Assembly: GCA_902558835.1 (NCBI GenBank)
Contig: CACEFK010000005.1
Coordinates: 1-64,000, forward strand
DNA: 64,000 nt
Reading direction: 5' to 3'
Source of the DNA: an uncultured Pelagibacteraceae bacterium
GTDB taxonomy: Bacteria > Pseudomonadota > Alphaproteobacteria > Pelagibacterales > Pelagibacteraceae
Position 1 is the first letter of the stretch, and every line of letters begins with the position of its first letter. Below are positions 27,369 to 37,087 of this stretch, piece after piece. A model generated the notes under the pieces. The model did no database searches. It was not told the DNA's origin and saw only the letters and a list, made by a program, of their open reading frames with translations. A program made the translations under genes and the position numbers.

Positions 27369-28016
27369 TTAATTTTTAGCCAGCAGTGTTTCTCCTGAAA
27401 TTGCTGTTTGACCAACTTTAACTAGTGGTTCATAATTTTCATAATAAACGTCTGCTCTACTACCAAATCTGATCATACCAATTCTATCACCTTGATTTAA
27501 TTCCTGATTTTTATTTGTTTCGCAAACTATTCTTCTTGCAACTAGTCCAGCTATTTGAACGACTACAATATCATTCCCATGCTTATCTTTAATTTTATAA
27601 TAATTTCTCTCATTGTCTTCGCTTGCTTTATCTAAAGATGCATTTAAAAATTTACCTGGTTTATATAAAATATCTTCAACAATACCTGAGCACGGTGTTC
27701 TGTTTACATGACAATCAAAGACGTTCATAAAAATACTTATTTTTTTAAATTTTTTATTTTCTAGTCCAAGTTCTTTTGGACCATCTACCTCTTCAACTTT
27801 AATCACTTCTCCATCTGCAGGGCTTACTAGGTAACTATCGTCACCTATAATTGTTCTTTCTGGATCTCTAAAAAAATAATAAACCCAGACAGTTAGTAAT
27901 ATTCCTATTAATCCTAAAAAATTATTTATAATTAGAAAAATGATAGTTATGAATACAGCTATTACTATAAACTTGTATCCTTCTGTGTGAATCTTCGGAA
28001 ATATCTTACTAAACAT
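27369..28016 (-). CDS. psd: Phosphatidylserine decarboxylase proenzyme
   Basis: A 215-aa short-type PSD that self-cleaves to create a pyruvoyl cofactor and decarboxylates phosphatidylserine to phosphatidylethanolamine. The N-terminus has a hydrophobic hairpin (FIVIAVFITIIFLIINNFLG) for membrane association; VSPADGEV near residue 65 and FDCHVNRTPCSG near 98 are family motifs, and the cleavage site is the Gly-Ser of IRFGSRAD near 180. It is the first gene of psd-pssA and is divergent from icd. Confidence 0.95.
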   Translation of the reverse strand: MFSKIFPKIHTEGYKFIVIAVFITIIFLIINNFLGLIGILLTVWVYYFFRDPERTIIGDDSYLVSPADGEVIKVEEVDGPKELGLENKKFKKISIFMNVFDCHVNRTPCSGIVEDILYKPGKFLNASLDKASEDNERNYYKIKDKHGNDIVVVQIAGLVARRIVCETNKNQELNQGDRIGMIRFGSRADVYYENYEPLVKVGQTAISGETLLAKN

Positions 28017-28026
28017 ATTCTTCTAT

Positions 28027-28056
28027 TTGCTAATTTTCGATTAATATGTATATAAA
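28027..28056 (+). promoter_or_regulatory. Possible icd promoter
   Basis: TTGCTA (28027-28032) is followed by TATATA/TATAAA at 28049-28056 with a 16- or 18-base spacer, about 35-45 bp before the icd ATG in the psd-icd divergent spacer. In such AT-rich DNA this match is only moderately specific. Confidence 0.4.
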
Positions 28057-28092
28057 ACGATCAAATTCAATTAATAAGATAATTTTTATTTA

Positions 28093-29307
28093 ATGAGCAA
28101 AATCAAGGTAAAAAACCCAGTTGTTGAGCTGGATGGCGATGAGATGACTCGTATTATATGGGAGTTCATCAAAAATAAATTAATCCTCCCATATTTAGAT
28201 CTTGGTATCGAATATTACGATTTAGGCATGAAAAGCAGAGATAATACTGATGATCAGATTACTATCGACTCTGCGAACGCAATCAAAAAAATTGGTGTTG
28301 GCATAAAGTGTGCAACGATTACCCCTGATGAAGCAAGAGTAGAAGAATTTGATTTAAAAAAAATGTGGAGATCTCCAAACGGAACCATAAGAAATATAAT
28401 TGGAGGAACAGTATTTAGAGAACCAATTATTTGTAAAAATATTCCAAAACTTGTTCCCTCTTGGACTGATCCAGTCATTATTGGAAGACATGCTTTTGGT
28501 GATCAATATAGAGCAACAGATTTTAAAGTTCCTGGAAAAGGAAAAATGGAAGTGAAGTGGACATCAGAAGATGGAAAAGATGAAATTAAATATGAAGTAT
28601 TTAATTTTACAGGTCCTGGTGTGGCTCTATCAATGTACAATTTAGATAAATCTATAGAAGACTTTGCAAGATCTTGTTTTAGCTATGGCTTAATTAAAAA
28701 ATGGCCTGTTTATATGTCTACAAAAAATACAATTCTAAAACAATACGATGGAAGATTTAAAGATATTTTCCAAGAAATTTTTGAAAAAGAATATAAGAGT
28801 GAATTTGAAAAAAATAATTTAACTTACGAACATAGATTAATTGACGATATGGTTGCATGTGCAATGAAGTGGAGTGGAAAATATATTTGGGCTTGTAAAA
28901 ATTATGATGGAGATGTGCAATCAGATACTATGGCACAAGGTTATGGATCTTTAGGATTAATGACAAGTACATTATTAACTCCAGACGGAAAAGTAATGGA
29001 AGCAGAGGCTGCACACGGAACAGTAACTAGACATTATAGAATGCATCAACAAGGAAAAGAAACTTCAACAAACCCTATTGCATCAATTTTTGCTTGGACT
29101 AGAGGATTAGCTCACAGAGGTAAATTAGATGTTAATGAAGAGCTAATCAAATTTGCACAAACTTTAGAAAAAGTTTGTATCGAGTGTGTAGAAAGTGGAT
29201 CAATGACAAAAGATTTAGCAATTCTTGTAGGTCCAAATAGTAAATTCTTAACTACAAATCAATTTTTAGATGAAATTGATGGTAATTTAAAAAAGAAATT
29301 AAACTAA
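28093..29307 (+). CDS. icd: Isocitrate dehydrogenase, NADP-dependent
   Basis: A 404-aa TCA-cycle enzyme that oxidatively decarboxylates isocitrate to 2-oxoglutarate. It is of the homodimeric type shared by alphaproteobacteria and eukaryotes: [18 protein letters not shown] at the N-terminus, [15 protein letters not shown] near 77, [19 protein letters not shown] near 95, [13 protein letters not shown] near 250 and [11 protein letters not shown] with [12 protein letters not shown] near 300. Length is normal. Its last 9 nt overlap the 3' end of alaS on the other strand. Confidence 0.97.
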   Translation: MSKIKVKNPVVELDGDEMTRIIWEFIKNKLILPYLDLGIEYYDLGMKSRDNTDDQITIDSANAIKKIGVGIKCATITPDEARVEEFDLKKMWRSPNGTIRNIIGGTVFREPIICKNIPKLVPSWTDPVIIGRHAFGDQYRATDFKVPGKGKMEVKWTSEDGKDEIKYEVFNFTGPGVALSMYNLDKSIEDFARSCFSYGLIKKWPVYMSTKNTILKQYDGRFKDIFQEIFEKEYKSEFEKNNLTYEHRLIDDMVACAMKWSGKYIWACKNYDGDVQSDTMAQGYGSLGLMTSTLLTPDGKVMEAEAAHGTVTRHYRMHQQGKETSTNPIASIFAWTRGLAHRGKLDVNEELIKFAQTLEKVCIECVESGSMTKDLAILVGPNSKFLTTNQFLDEIDGNLKKKLN

Positions 29308-31965
29308 ACCCTTAAGCTTTTCAAAAGCTTCTTCAATTTTTGACTTGTCTTGTCCGCCAGCTTGGGCAAAGTCTTTTCTTCCACCACCACCTTTACCACC
29401 AATTATTTCAGATCCAACTTTTACAAATTTAACTGCATCAAATTTGCTTGTTAATTTATCTGTTACTCCAACAGCTAATCCAACCTTGTCATCTTTATTT
29501 GCAAATACAACCACAATACCTTCGCCTAAATCTTTTTTACCATTATCTACAAGTTTTCTTAATTCTTTTGGAGGTAATCCATCTATTTTTTGAAGTCTTA
29601 ACTTAACTCCATTAATTTCTTCGTCTTTAATAATATTTTTAGATTTATCCTCTAAAATTTTATTTACTGAGATAGTTTCTAATTGTTTAGTTAAATTTTT
29701 AATTAAAGTTTTTTGATCAGCTTCTTCTAAACTTGGCTTTCCACCAAGTTTTATAATTTGCTGACTTAAATCTTTAATTGTTTCCTCATCTTTTTCTGCA
29801 GATAGGTTTGATAATTTCTCTTTATTTTTTAAATATTGCTCTAATTGTTTGTCTCTCAAAGCCTCAATTCTTCTAACACCTGCAGCAATTGAGGACTGAC
29901 TGACAATTTTAAATTTACCAATATCTCCAGTGTTTTTGACATGTGTTCCACCACATAATTCAGTAGAAAAATACTTACCGTCCTCATCTCCCATCGAAAG
30001 AACTCTTACTTCATCTCCATATTTTTCACCAAATAATGCTAGAGCACCATTTTCAACTGCCTCATCAGGTGTCATTAATCTAGTTTTAACCTCAGATTTT
30101 TTAGACACCATTGTGTTTACAAATTCTTCTATTTTATCAATTTCTTCATTCAAAATTGGCTTCATATGGCTGAAATCAAATCGTAGCCTGCTTGGCTCTA
30201 CTAAAGATCCCTTTTGAGTTACATGAGTACCTAGAACTCTTCTTAAGGACTCGTGTAATAAATGGGTTGCTGAGTGATAAGCACGAGTATTATCTCTTCT
30301 TTCCACATCAATTTTTAGCTCTACACTTTCCTGAAGTTTAATAGATCCACTCTTAACCTTTCCATAATGGACAAATAAATCTCCTAGTTTTTTTTGGACA
30401 TCGGTTACTTCAAATTTAAAGTCATTTGATACTATTTCACCAGTATCACCAACCTGACCTCCAGACTCTCCATAGAAAGGAGTTTGATTTACTATAATCA
30501 TTCCCTCATCATTTTCTTTTAACTGATCTATCTCTTTATTGTCTTTTAAAAGAGATAGCACGACACCTTCTGCTTGATTAGTTTCGTATCCTAAAAATTC
30601 AGTTGCTTCTAATTTATCTTTTATTCCAAACCAAATATCCTCAACAGCTGCATCACCAGAACCTTTCCAATTTTTCTTAGCAAGTTCTCTACTTTCCTTC
30701 ATTAAAGATTGAAACTTTTCAGTATCAATTGACATTGATTTGTTTCTTAAAATATCTTCGGTAAGATCTAATGGAAAACCATAGGTGTCGTATAATTTAA
30801 AAGCTACTTCACCAGGTAACACTTTATCTATTTTAGATATTTCATCATTTAAAATTTTTATTCCTCTATCTAATAGAACTAAGAATTTTTCTTCCTCCAT
30901 TTTTAAAGTTTCTTTGATTAAAGACTCGGCTCTAACTAGCTCTGGATAGTTTCCAGACATTTCATTTTTAAGAGTGTCAAACAAATTATAAAAAACTGGT
31001 TCTTTAGATCCTAGTAAATGGGAATGTCTCATCCCTCTTCTCATAATTCTTCTAAGGACATATCCTCTTCCCTCATTTGATGGTAAAACTCCTTCAGCAA
31101 TTAAAAATGAACTTGCTCTTAAGTGATCAGCTATTACTCTAAAACTTGAAAGATTAGATTTATCTGATTTAACTTTTACAATTTCAGAGGCTGAATTAAT
31201 TATTTTTTTAAAATGATCTGTTTCATAATTATCATGAGTGCCTTGTAGTAAAGCAGCAATTCTCTCAAGTCCCATTCCGGTATCAACAGATGGTTTTGGA
31301 AGATTTATTCTTTTATCTTTTGAAACTTGTTCAAATTGCATGAATACTAAGTTCCAAATTTCTATAAACCTATCTCCATCTTCATCTTTAGAGCCTGGTA
31401 ATCCTCCAGGTAAATGATCACCATGATCAAAAAAGATTTCTGAGCAAGGGCCACATGGACCTGTCTCACCCATTGACCAAAAATTATCAGAAGTTGCTAT
31501 CCTTATAATCCTATCATCGCTAAAACCCGCTATTTTCTTCCAAAAATTAAAGGCTTCATCGTCTTCATGAAACACAGTTACATAAAGTCTATTTTTATCT
31601 ATTCCAAAATCTTTAGTTATTAAGTTCCAAGCATAGTGAATTGCTTGTTCTTTAAAGTAATCACCAAAAGAAAAGTTTCCCAACATTTCAAAAAATGTAT
31701 GGTGTCTTGGTGTGTAACCAACATTTTCTAAATCATTATGCTTACCACCTGCCCTTACACATTTTTGTGATGTTGTGGCTCTCACATAATCTCTTTTTTC
31801 TAATCCAGTAAATACATTCTTAAACTGGACCATTCCAGAATTTGCAAACATCAATGTGGGATCATTGTTTGGAACCAAATTACTAGACTCCACAATCTTG
31901 TGATCGTTCTTTTCAAAATACTTTAAAAAAGTATTTCTTATTTCATTGAGTGTTTTGTCTGCCAT
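29299..31965 (-). CDS. alaS: Alanyl-tRNA synthetase
   Basis: An 888-aa class II synthetase, full length. Motif regions: [16 protein letters not shown] near 34, [20 protein letters not shown] near 83 and the active-site [17 protein letters not shown] near 160. The editing domain has the zinc site in [14 protein letters not shown] (near 575) and [13 protein letters not shown] (near 675). The C-terminal C-Ala/DHHA1 region ends in [16 protein letters not shown]. It lies directly downstream of recA, with a hairpin terminator between them, so it likely has its own promoter. Confidence 0.98.
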   Translation of the reverse strand: MADKTLNEIRNTFLKYFEKNDHKIVESSNLVPNNDPTLMFANSGMVQFKNVFTGLEKRDYVRATTSQKCVRAGGKHNDLENVGYTPRHHTFFEMLGNFSFGDYFKEQAIHYAWNLITKDFGIDKNRLYVTVFHEDDEAFNFWKKIAGFSDDRIIRIATSDNFWSMGETGPCGPCSEIFFDHGDHLPGGLPGSKDEDGDRFIEIWNLVFMQFEQVSKDKRINLPKPSVDTGMGLERIAALLQGTHDNYETDHFKKIINSASEIVKVKSDKSNLSSFRVIADHLRASSFLIAEGVLPSNEGRGYVLRRIMRRGMRHSHLLGSKEPVFYNLFDTLKNEMSGNYPELVRAESLIKETLKMEEEKFLVLLDRGIKILNDEISKIDKVLPGEVAFKLYDTYGFPLDLTEDILRNKSMSIDTEKFQSLMKESRELAKKNWKGSGDAAVEDIWFGIKDKLEATEFLGYETNQAEGVVLSLLKDNKEIDQLKENDEGMIIVNQTPFYGESGGQVGDTGEIVSNDFKFEVTDVQKKLGDLFVHYGKVKSGSIKLQESVELKIDVERRDNTRAYHSATHLLHESLRRVLGTHVTQKGSLVEPSRLRFDFSHMKPILNEEIDKIEEFVNTMVSKKSEVKTRLMTPDEAVENGALALFGEKYGDEVRVLSMGDEDGKYFSTELCGGTHVKNTGDIGKFKIVSQSSIAAGVRRIEALRDKQLEQYLKNKEKLSNLSAEKDEETIKDLSQQIIKLGGKPSLEEADQKTLIKNLTKQLETISVNKILEDKSKNIIKDEEINGVKLRLQKIDGLPPKELRKLVDNGKKDLGEGIVVVFANKDDKVGLAVGVTDKLTSKFDAVKFVKVGSEIIGGKGGGGRKDFAQAGGQDKSKIEEAFEKLKGLV

Positions 31966-32011
31966 ATTTTTAAAATACAGCTTTTTTATTCTATGTCTAG
32001 ATATCGAAGGG

Positions 32012-32040
32012 AAAAAAGGCGCTTAAATTAAGCGCCTTTT
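32012..32040 (-). terminator. Rho-independent terminator of recA
   Basis: An 11-bp inverted repeat (AAAAGGCGCTT ... AAGCGCCTTTT, 5-nt loop), GC-rich for this genome, is followed on the minus strand by a T6 run. It lies 19 bp beyond the recA stop and before alaS, so it should end the recA transcript. Confidence 0.88.
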
Positions 32041-32058
32041 ATTAATAAAGATGACCTA

Positions 32059-33213
32059 TTAATTCTTTTTAGATGGAGGGGTAGCTTCTACTTTTTCAGC
32101 TTCTTCTTTTTCAGCTACTTTCTTTTCTTTCTCCAATTTTTCAGGATCGATTGGATTTCCCTCTATTTTCTTAGAAATCACACCTGCTTTTTCTCTAATT
32201 GCCATTTCAATTTCTGCAGCAACTTTAGGATTTTGAGCTAGATAAGTCTTAGCATTCTCTCTACCTTGACCAATCTTCTCACCTTTATAAGCATACCATG
32301 CTCCTGATTTTTCAATTATATCTGCTTTAGAACCAAGATCGACTAGTTCACCCATCTTGCTAATTCCTCTTCCATACATCAAGTCAAACTCAACAACTTT
32401 GAATGGTGGCGCTACTTTATTCTTAACTACCTTCACTCTTGTAGAGTTACCAATAATTTCGTCTTTATCTTTGATGGCACCAATTCTTCTAATATCCATT
32501 CTTACAGATGAGTAAAACTTAAGTGCATTACCACCTGATGTTGTCTCTGGACTTCCAAACATAACTCCAATTTTCATCCTAATTTGGTTAATGAAAATCA
32601 TCATCGTATTTGTGTTTGAAATTGAACCTGTTAATTTTCTTAAAGCCTGACTCATTAATCTTGATTGAAGACCAACATGATGGTCTCCCATCTCTCCTTC
32701 AATTTCAGCTTTTGGAGTTAAAGCTGCAACAGAGTCGATAACGATTACTGAAATAGAGCCTGATTTTACTAGTGTATCAGCGATTTCTAATGCTTGTTCA
32801 CCAGTATCTGGCTGGGAAATTAAAAGTTCTTCAGTATTTACTCCTAATTTTTTTGCATAAACTGGATCCAATGCATGCTCTGCATCAACAAATGCGCAAA
32901 TGCCTCCAGATTTTTGAGCTTCAGCAACAACTTGTAATGCTAATGTAGTTTTTCCAGATGACTCTGGTCCATAAACTTCAATAATTCTTCCTTTTGGTAA
33001 TCCGCCGATACCTAAAGCTAAATCAAGACTTAAAGAACCTGTTGATACAGACTCAATATCCATCGCTCTCTTTTCACCAAGCTTCATTACAGAGCCTTTT
33101 CCAAAATTATCTGTAATTTGAGCTATCGCAGCGTCTAACGCTTTGTTCTTTTCTTTAACGTCCATTTCTTGATCTTTAGTAGATTTAACTACTTTTAGGT
33201 TATTTTTCGTCAT
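32059..33213 (-). CDS. recA: Recombinase RecA
   Basis: A 384-aa RecA, the strand-exchange ATPase that also activates LexA/UmuD self-cleavage. Walker A is [12 protein letters not shown] near residue 79, Walker B lies in [12 protein letters not shown] near 155, and loop L2 is [16 protein letters not shown] near 215. The C-terminal tail is Lys/Glu-rich, as usual. A strong Shine-Dalgarno sequence (AGAGG) precedes the ATG. Upstream is an SOS-box-like sequence GTAC-N7-GTTC (33263-33277), and a terminator follows, so it is probably a single-gene, SOS-controlled transcript. Confidence 0.98.
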   Translation of the reverse strand: MTKNNLKVVKSTKDQEMDVKEKNKALDAAIAQITDNFGKGSVMKLGEKRAMDIESVSTGSLSLDLALGIGGLPKGRIIEVYGPESSGKTTLALQVVAEAQKSGGICAFVDAEHALDPVYAKKLGVNTEELLISQPDTGEQALEIADTLVKSGSISVIVIDSVAALTPKAEIEGEMGDHHVGLQSRLMSQALRKLTGSISNTNTMMIFINQIRMKIGVMFGSPETTSGGNALKFYSSVRMDIRRIGAIKDKDEIIGNSTRVKVVKNKVAPPFKVVEFDLMYGRGISKMGELVDLGSKADIIEKSGAWYAYKGEKIGQGRENAKTYLAQNPKVAAEIEMAIREKAGVISKKIEGNPIDPEKLEKEKKVAEKEEAEKVEATPPSKKN

Positions 33214-33262
33214 TTTTTGCCTCTTTTTTTAAATTTTTTAACACTCGAATCATGGAATAAAT

Positions 33263-33277
33263 GTACACATTTTGTTC
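33263..33277. promoter_or_regulatory. Putative SOS (LexA) box of recA
   Basis: GTAC-ACATTTT-GTTC matches the alphaproteobacterial LexA box GTTC-N7-GTTC with one mismatch. On the minus strand it reads GAACAAAATGTGTAC and lies between a TTGCTA -35-like and a TACATT -10-like hexamer, about 50 bp before the recA start. It shares the first eight bases (GAACAAAA) with the perfect box at umuD. Confidence 0.65.
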
Positions 33278-33320
33278 TCATTAGCAATATATTTATTTTT
33301 TACCCCTAAAAATCAAATAA

Positions 33321-34613
33321 TTACTTAAGTTTTAGATATTGGCTGTTTAACAAACCTACTGCCTTAAGCAGATTGTATTGAGCCATTAGATAGTTTTTCT
33401 CTGAACTTGCTAGAGAAATTTGAGCTGAAAGTAATAAAGCATTAGATTGGATAACATCTAAAGTTGTTCTCGAACCTCTTTCATATTCTGCAGCTATTCC
33501 TTCATTAGCTATTTCAGCAGCATTTACTTGAACTCTAACTGAATTTAAAAAACTTTCAGAAGATTCCAGACTAGACCATGCACTTGCTACATTAGTTTCA
33601 TTTGTTCTTACAGCATCATCCAACAATAATCTTTTTCTTGTAGTTAAATTTGAATTTTTACTAATAGTTGATCTTTTTTTTCCTCCTGAATAAAAAGGCC
33701 AGCTAATCTCTGCTTTTAAAATATCTTTTTCTCTCTCATCATAAGTTGAACTAAGGTCTTCTGTATAAGATCTTTCTAAAGATAAAGAAGCAGTTGGTTT
33801 TAGATCTGACTCTGAAATTGCTAATTCTTTCTCCGCTTTAGCTAAATCAAATTTTGCTATTTGAATATCAGGGTTATTTTGTTTTGAAAGATTAATTGCC
33901 TCGTTTAAAGTACTTGGAATACTAACTATCGCATTTGAATTTTTTTGTAATTGATTTGGATCGCTGATTTTACCAATTATATTCTCATAATTAAGTTTAC
34001 TGATTAATAAGTCACTTTTTGCTTTAGCAAATTGTGCTTGAGCACCTGCAAGCGATGATTCAGATTGTGCCAAATCAGTATTTGTAATTTGACCTCTGTC
34101 TCTTCTAATTTTATCATTTTCAACTTGTCTAATTAAAAGATTTAAATTTTTAGCGTTAATATCAATCGTTTCTCTAGCAAGAATTAAGTTTGTGAATGAA
34201 TCAATTGCTTTATGTAAAATATCCTGTTCTTTTTTAACTAACTGAGCTTTTGCTAAATCTAAAGCAGTTATATTTTTTTGAAGTGTAAGATTTCTACCAA
34301 AATCTAACAATGTTTGTTCTAATTTAATTGAAGTAGTGAATGGATCTACATCAGTTACACTTGCATCACCTCCACTTTGATTAGTTAATTTATTTGTATC
34401 TTCAAAACTTTTTGATCCTTTAACAATTAGAGAAGGTTTGTAATCAGCTTTTGCAATATTCACATCTTCCTCTGAAACTTTAATATTTTCTCTTTCAGCA
34501 TTTAATTGAATATTATTTTTATAGGTTTGATTTAATGCATCAAGAAGCGTAACTGCAAAAGCATTACTAAAATATAATATTGATGTGATAACTATGATAA
34601 ATATTTTTTTCAT
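33321..34613 (-). CDS. tolC: TolC family outer membrane efflux protein
   Basis: A 430-aa outer-membrane channel of the TolC type. The signal peptide is KKIFIIVITSILYFSNAFA, followed by two OEP repeats with long coiled-coil helices: TLLDALNQTYKNN and the second-repeat start TLNEAINLSKQNNPDIQIAK near 235. TolC forms the exit duct for type I secretion and RND/MFS efflux pumps; no pump genes are adjacent here. Its start overlaps the upstream glycerate-kinase stop by 4 nt (ATGA), so it is the second gene of that transcript. Confidence 0.9.
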   Translation of the reverse strand: MKKIFIIVITSILYFSNAFAVTLLDALNQTYKNNIQLNAERENIKVSEEDVNIAKADYKPSLIVKGSKSFEDTNKLTNQSGGDASVTDVDPFTTSIKLEQTLLDFGRNLTLQKNITALDLAKAQLVKKEQDILHKAIDSFTNLILARETIDINAKNLNLLIRQVENDKIRRDRGQITNTDLAQSESSLAGAQAQFAKAKSDLLISKLNYENIIGKISDPNQLQKNSNAIVSIPSTLNEAINLSKQNNPDIQIAKFDLAKAEKELAISESDLKPTASLSLERSYTEDLSSTYDEREKDILKAEISWPFYSGGKKRSTISKNSNLTTRKRLLLDDAVRTNETNVASAWSSLESSESFLNSVRVQVNAAEIANEGIAAEYERGSRTTLDVIQSNALLLSAQISLASSEKNYLMAQYNLLKAVGLLNSQYLKLK

Positions 34614-35539
34614 TTCGATTTATATACAGCAGTTTTAATTTGATGGTTACTATTTAAATTTAAAATTATAGATGCATATTTAGGCATATTTTTGAACATG
34701 TTTTGAGTAATTCTTTGGTAAGTTTGCATAAAATTAATCACATCCCCTTTACTCATTATTTTATGACCACCTTTTTTCTTTGTTTTTAACCATAGTTTGT
34801 GTTCCTGCTTTAATCTCCACTTTTGTAATAAACTAAAGTTTTTTGCTTTTAAGTAAATCATGCAATTTAACTGAGAATATAACTTGTTATACTTAGTTTT
34901 TAGTTGTTGATTTACATATTTTCTCCAAACTAATTTATTATCATTAGCTTTTTCCATCGAATTAATAGATTTTTTTAATGTCTTGTTAGTTTCTGCTCTT
35001 GCCCCAACACACCATCCTTCAAAAATAATAACATCTGGTCTTTTATTAATTTTGTTCCATTTATTTTTAGGAAATCTGTCATCAATTGCCTTATTAAAAT
35101 TTGGCAATTTCATATTTTTAAATTTTTTTGCTTTAGATTTCTTAAAGAAATCTAACATCATATTAATATCATGAGTTCCGGGAACGCCTCTAGTAAGTAA
35201 CATTGGGTGTACTTTTTTTGATAAAGCTATTCTTTCTTTTCTAGTTTTATAAAAATCATCAATAGAGATTTTGAATACTTTCAATTTAAAATACTTTTCC
35301 AATATTACCTTTATTATTGAGCTTATTGTTGTTTTGCCTGTTCCTTGACCTCCAGCTAAACCAACAAAGTAAGGTTTTTTGTTATCTGCTTTTTTTGCAA
35401 TCCAAAAACATATTGGGATTAAATAATTTTTGATCATCCCCTCTTTATTGCCAAACTTTTCAGTTGTAGTTTCTTGTGATTTAATAAATTTAAAACAATC
35501 TTTTTTAACTTTCTTAAAACACTCTTCCGCTAATTTCAT
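34610..35539 (-). CDS. D-glycerate 3-kinase-like P-loop kinase
   Basis: A 309-aa P-loop kinase: Walker A VGLAGGQGTGKTTISSII near residue 62, then KISIDDFYKTRKER and LTRGVPGTHDINMML near 105-140, and IIFEGWCVGA near 170. This arrangement is that of plant-type D-glycerate 3-kinase (GLYK), which phosphorylates glycerate to 3-phosphoglycerate; relatives in the phosphoribulokinase/uridine kinase group cannot be fully excluded. Glycerate arises from glycolate or serine degradation, which fits an organism with heavy C1/glycine metabolism. Confidence 0.8.
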   Translation of the reverse strand: MKLAEECFKKVKKDCFKFIKSQETTTEKFGNKEGMIKNYLIPICFWIAKKADNKKPYFVGLAGGQGTGKTTISSIIKVILEKYFKLKVFKISIDDFYKTRKERIALSKKVHPMLLTRGVPGTHDINMMLDFFKKSKAKKFKNMKLPNFNKAIDDRFPKNKWNKINKRPDVIIFEGWCVGARAETNKTLKKSINSMEKANDNKLVWRKYVNQQLKTKYNKLYSQLNCMIYLKAKNFSLLQKWRLKQEHKLWLKTKKKGGHKIMSKGDVINFMQTYQRITQNMFKNMPKYASIILNLNSNHQIKTAVYKSK

Positions 35540-35546
35540 TGAACTT

Positions 35547-35912
35547 TTATTTTTCTTGATCCATCGGATGGTTTAAACCATCGAAGTTTACTACTTCTTT
35601 TAAATCTTCTACTTTAACTTCGTCTACACAACCTAAGTTAAAACCAGTCATAGCAGGTGCACTTCTTGGATTGTGATGCGTATAAATTCCACATTCTATA
35701 CAAAAATAATGGTTAGCAACTTTAGTATGATACTGATAAAGTTTTAATTTATCTTCTCCTTTAGTAACTTTAAAATCTTCATTTTTAACCATCCCCATTG
35801 TTGCATTTTTTCTTTTACAAATAGAACAGTTGCATCTAACAATTTTTGCTAATTCGTTAACTGTAGCATTAATTTCTGCCTCTACAGCTCCACAATGACA
35901 ATTTAATTTCAT
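35547..35912 (-). CDS. GFA (CENP-V/GFA domain) family protein
   Basis: A 121-aa zinc-binding protein of the GFA family. Cysteine motifs are CHCGAVE at the N-terminus, CNCSICKRKN near 29 and FCIECGIYTHHNPRS near 72, the usual layout for two zinc ions. The family name comes from glutathione-dependent formaldehyde-activating enzyme, but that activity is doubtful for most members and the real substrate is unknown. It is cytoplasmic and in the same orientation as the VOC protein gene 12 nt away. Confidence 0.88.
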   Translation of the reverse strand: MKLNCHCGAVEAEINATVNELAKIVRCNCSICKRKNATMGMVKNEDFKVTKGEDKLKLYQYHTKVANHYFCIECGIYTHHNPRSAPAMTGFNLGCVDEVKVEDLKEVVNFDGLNHPMDQEK

Positions 35913-35924
35913 ATAACTCCTTTT

Positions 35925-36308
35925 TTATTTTAAAATACTTTTAGCTGCAATCTTATTTCCATCTAAATCACGAATATATCCATAATAATTTCCATCTTTT
36001 CTCACTCCTGGAGCTCCCTCATCTGTTGCACCTTTTGAGATTGCAATTTCATAAAATTTTTCAACAGCTTCTTTATTATCTGCTAATAACGTTATTTGAG
36101 TTCCGTTGCCAAACGTTGCATCTTTTCCATTTACAGGATGTGTTACATAAAATTGAACTTTCTCTGGATCACTTGAATGGGCGTAACCAAGATATTTTTG
36201 TGTTTTCAAAACTCTTTTTAATTTCAAAGGTTCAAAGACTGCATCATAAAAATCGCCTGATTTTTCATGATCATCAGAACCAACCATCACAAAATCTAAA
36301 ATGTTCAT
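35925..36308 (-). CDS. VOC family (glyoxalase/bleomycin-resistance fold) protein
   Basis: A 127-aa single-domain VOC protein: the opening LDFVMVGSDDHEKSGDFYDAVF and closing YYGYIRDLDGNKIAA are typical of the family's two beta-alpha-beta-beta-beta modules. Unlike the gloA product encoded near 21 kb, it does not show the complete glyoxalase I metal-ligand set. Substrate and function are unknown. It is probably co-transcribed with the 64-aa gene upstream (13 nt) and the GFA gene downstream. Confidence 0.82.
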   Translation of the reverse strand: MNILDFVMVGSDDHEKSGDFYDAVFEPLKLKRVLKTQKYLGYAHSSDPEKVQFYVTHPVNGKDATFGNGTQITLLADNKEAVEKFYEIAISKGATDEGAPGVRKDGNYYGYIRDLDGNKIAAKSILK

Positions 36309-36321
36309 AATTTATTTTTAC

Positions 36322-36516
36322 TTATTTGTTATATGTCTCGTAAACTTTTTCTCTTTCACTTTTGTTCATTCCCGTGGTTTCTTCTATAAACTTATTTCTT
36401 AATTCTCTTGTTTTTAATATGAAAAAACAAACAGTATCTTTGCTATGATAAATTGCTTTTAATTCATCATCTATTTCGTTTAACTCTTCTGGAATATCGG
36501 CTTTAATACAAATCAT
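36322..36516 (-). CDS. Hypothetical 64-aa protein
   Basis: A short, charged, soluble protein (ICIKADIPEELNEIDDELKA ... GMNKSEREKVYETYNK) with predicted mostly helical content and no membrane segment. I do not recognise a family. It lies first in a probable three-gene run with the VOC and GFA genes, and its 5' end faces umuDC across a 175-bp regulatory spacer. Codon use resembles the neighbours, which supports a real gene. Confidence 0.6.
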   Translation of the reverse strand: MICIKADIPEELNEIDDELKAIYHSKDTVCFFILKTRELRNKFIEETTGMNKSEREKVYETYNK

Positions 36517-36644
36517 AATTTTCTTTTTTAAATCACTTTAAGACTACTTATTGTAAAAGTTATCCACATGTCCACCAAATGTTGTTTTCGATGTTCACGT
36601 TTTGATTCACTTTTGATTCAATTACGGACTCAAAATACAACCTC

Positions 36645-36673
36645 TTGAGTGTATTGTATAAATGGTCTATAAA
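36645..36673 (+). promoter_or_regulatory. umuDC promoter
   Basis: TTGAGT (36645-36650), a spacer of exactly 17 bases, then TATAAA (36668-36673). The predicted transcription start near 36680 falls inside the SOS box and only about 12 nt before the ATG at 36692, so the message is almost leaderless and the upstream ATG at 36662 is not transcribed from this promoter. Confidence 0.75.
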
Positions 36674-36676
36674 TTA

Positions 36677-36691
36677 GAACAAAACAAGAAC
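36677..36691. promoter_or_regulatory. SOS (LexA) box of umuDC
   Basis: GAAC-AAAACAA-GAAC is a perfect match to the alphaproteobacterial LexA operator (GAAC-N7-GAAC, or GTTC-N7-GTTC on the other strand). It overlaps the predicted transcription start and ends one base before the umuD ATG, an ideal repressor position. The lexA gene itself is not in the window. Confidence 0.85.
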
Positions 36692-37087
36692 ATGAAACTA
36701 ACAATCCCATATTATCTACATAAAGCAGGCGCTGGTTTTCCTTCTCCTGCAACAGATTACATTGAAGAAGATATCGATCTAAACATGCATTTAATTAGAA
36801 ATGTTCCAGCAACTTTCATCATCAGGGTTCAAGGTAAATCTATGGTTGATGTTGGGATTAACGATGGTGATTTATTGGTAGTTGATAAAAGTTTAAAACC
36901 AAAAAATTTTTCAACAGTGATTGCAAATGTTCATGATGAACTTGTAGTTAAAACTTTAGTTCAAGAAAGAGATAAAAAATTTTTAACTTCTGGATCTAAA
37001 GAATTTTCTGACAGAATTTTAATTAACGAAGAACAAGATATTTTTATTTGGGGGGTTGTTACTTATGTCATCCATTCTACGTACTAA
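36692..37087 (+). CDS. umuD: UmuD-type subunit of translesion DNA polymerase V
   Basis: A 131-aa LexA-like serine protease fold. RecA-assisted self-cleavage converts it to UmuD', the accessory subunit of polymerase V. Conserved are the cleavage site Ala14-Gly15 ([14 protein letters not shown]), nucleophile Ser50 (QGKSMVD) and general base Lys87 (ELVVKTL), each at the same spacing as Cys24-Gly25, Ser60 and Lys97 in E. coli UmuD. I choose the ATG at 36692 over 36662 because the promoter and SOS box lie between the two. umuC starts inside its 3' end, overlapping by 23 nt. Confidence 0.94.
   Translation: MKLTIPYYLHKAGAGFPSPATDYIEEDIDLNMHLIRNVPATFIIRVQGKSMVDVGINDGDLLVVDKSLKPKNFSTVIANVHDELVVKTLVQERDKKFLTSGSKEFSDRILINEEQDIFIWGVVTYVIHSTY

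Noticed and set aside
36560-36568. A perfect DnaA box TTATCCACA
   Set aside because: It is single. By base composition about one such 9-mer is expected in a window of this size, and there is no cluster, dnaA or AT-rich unwinding region to suggest an origin.
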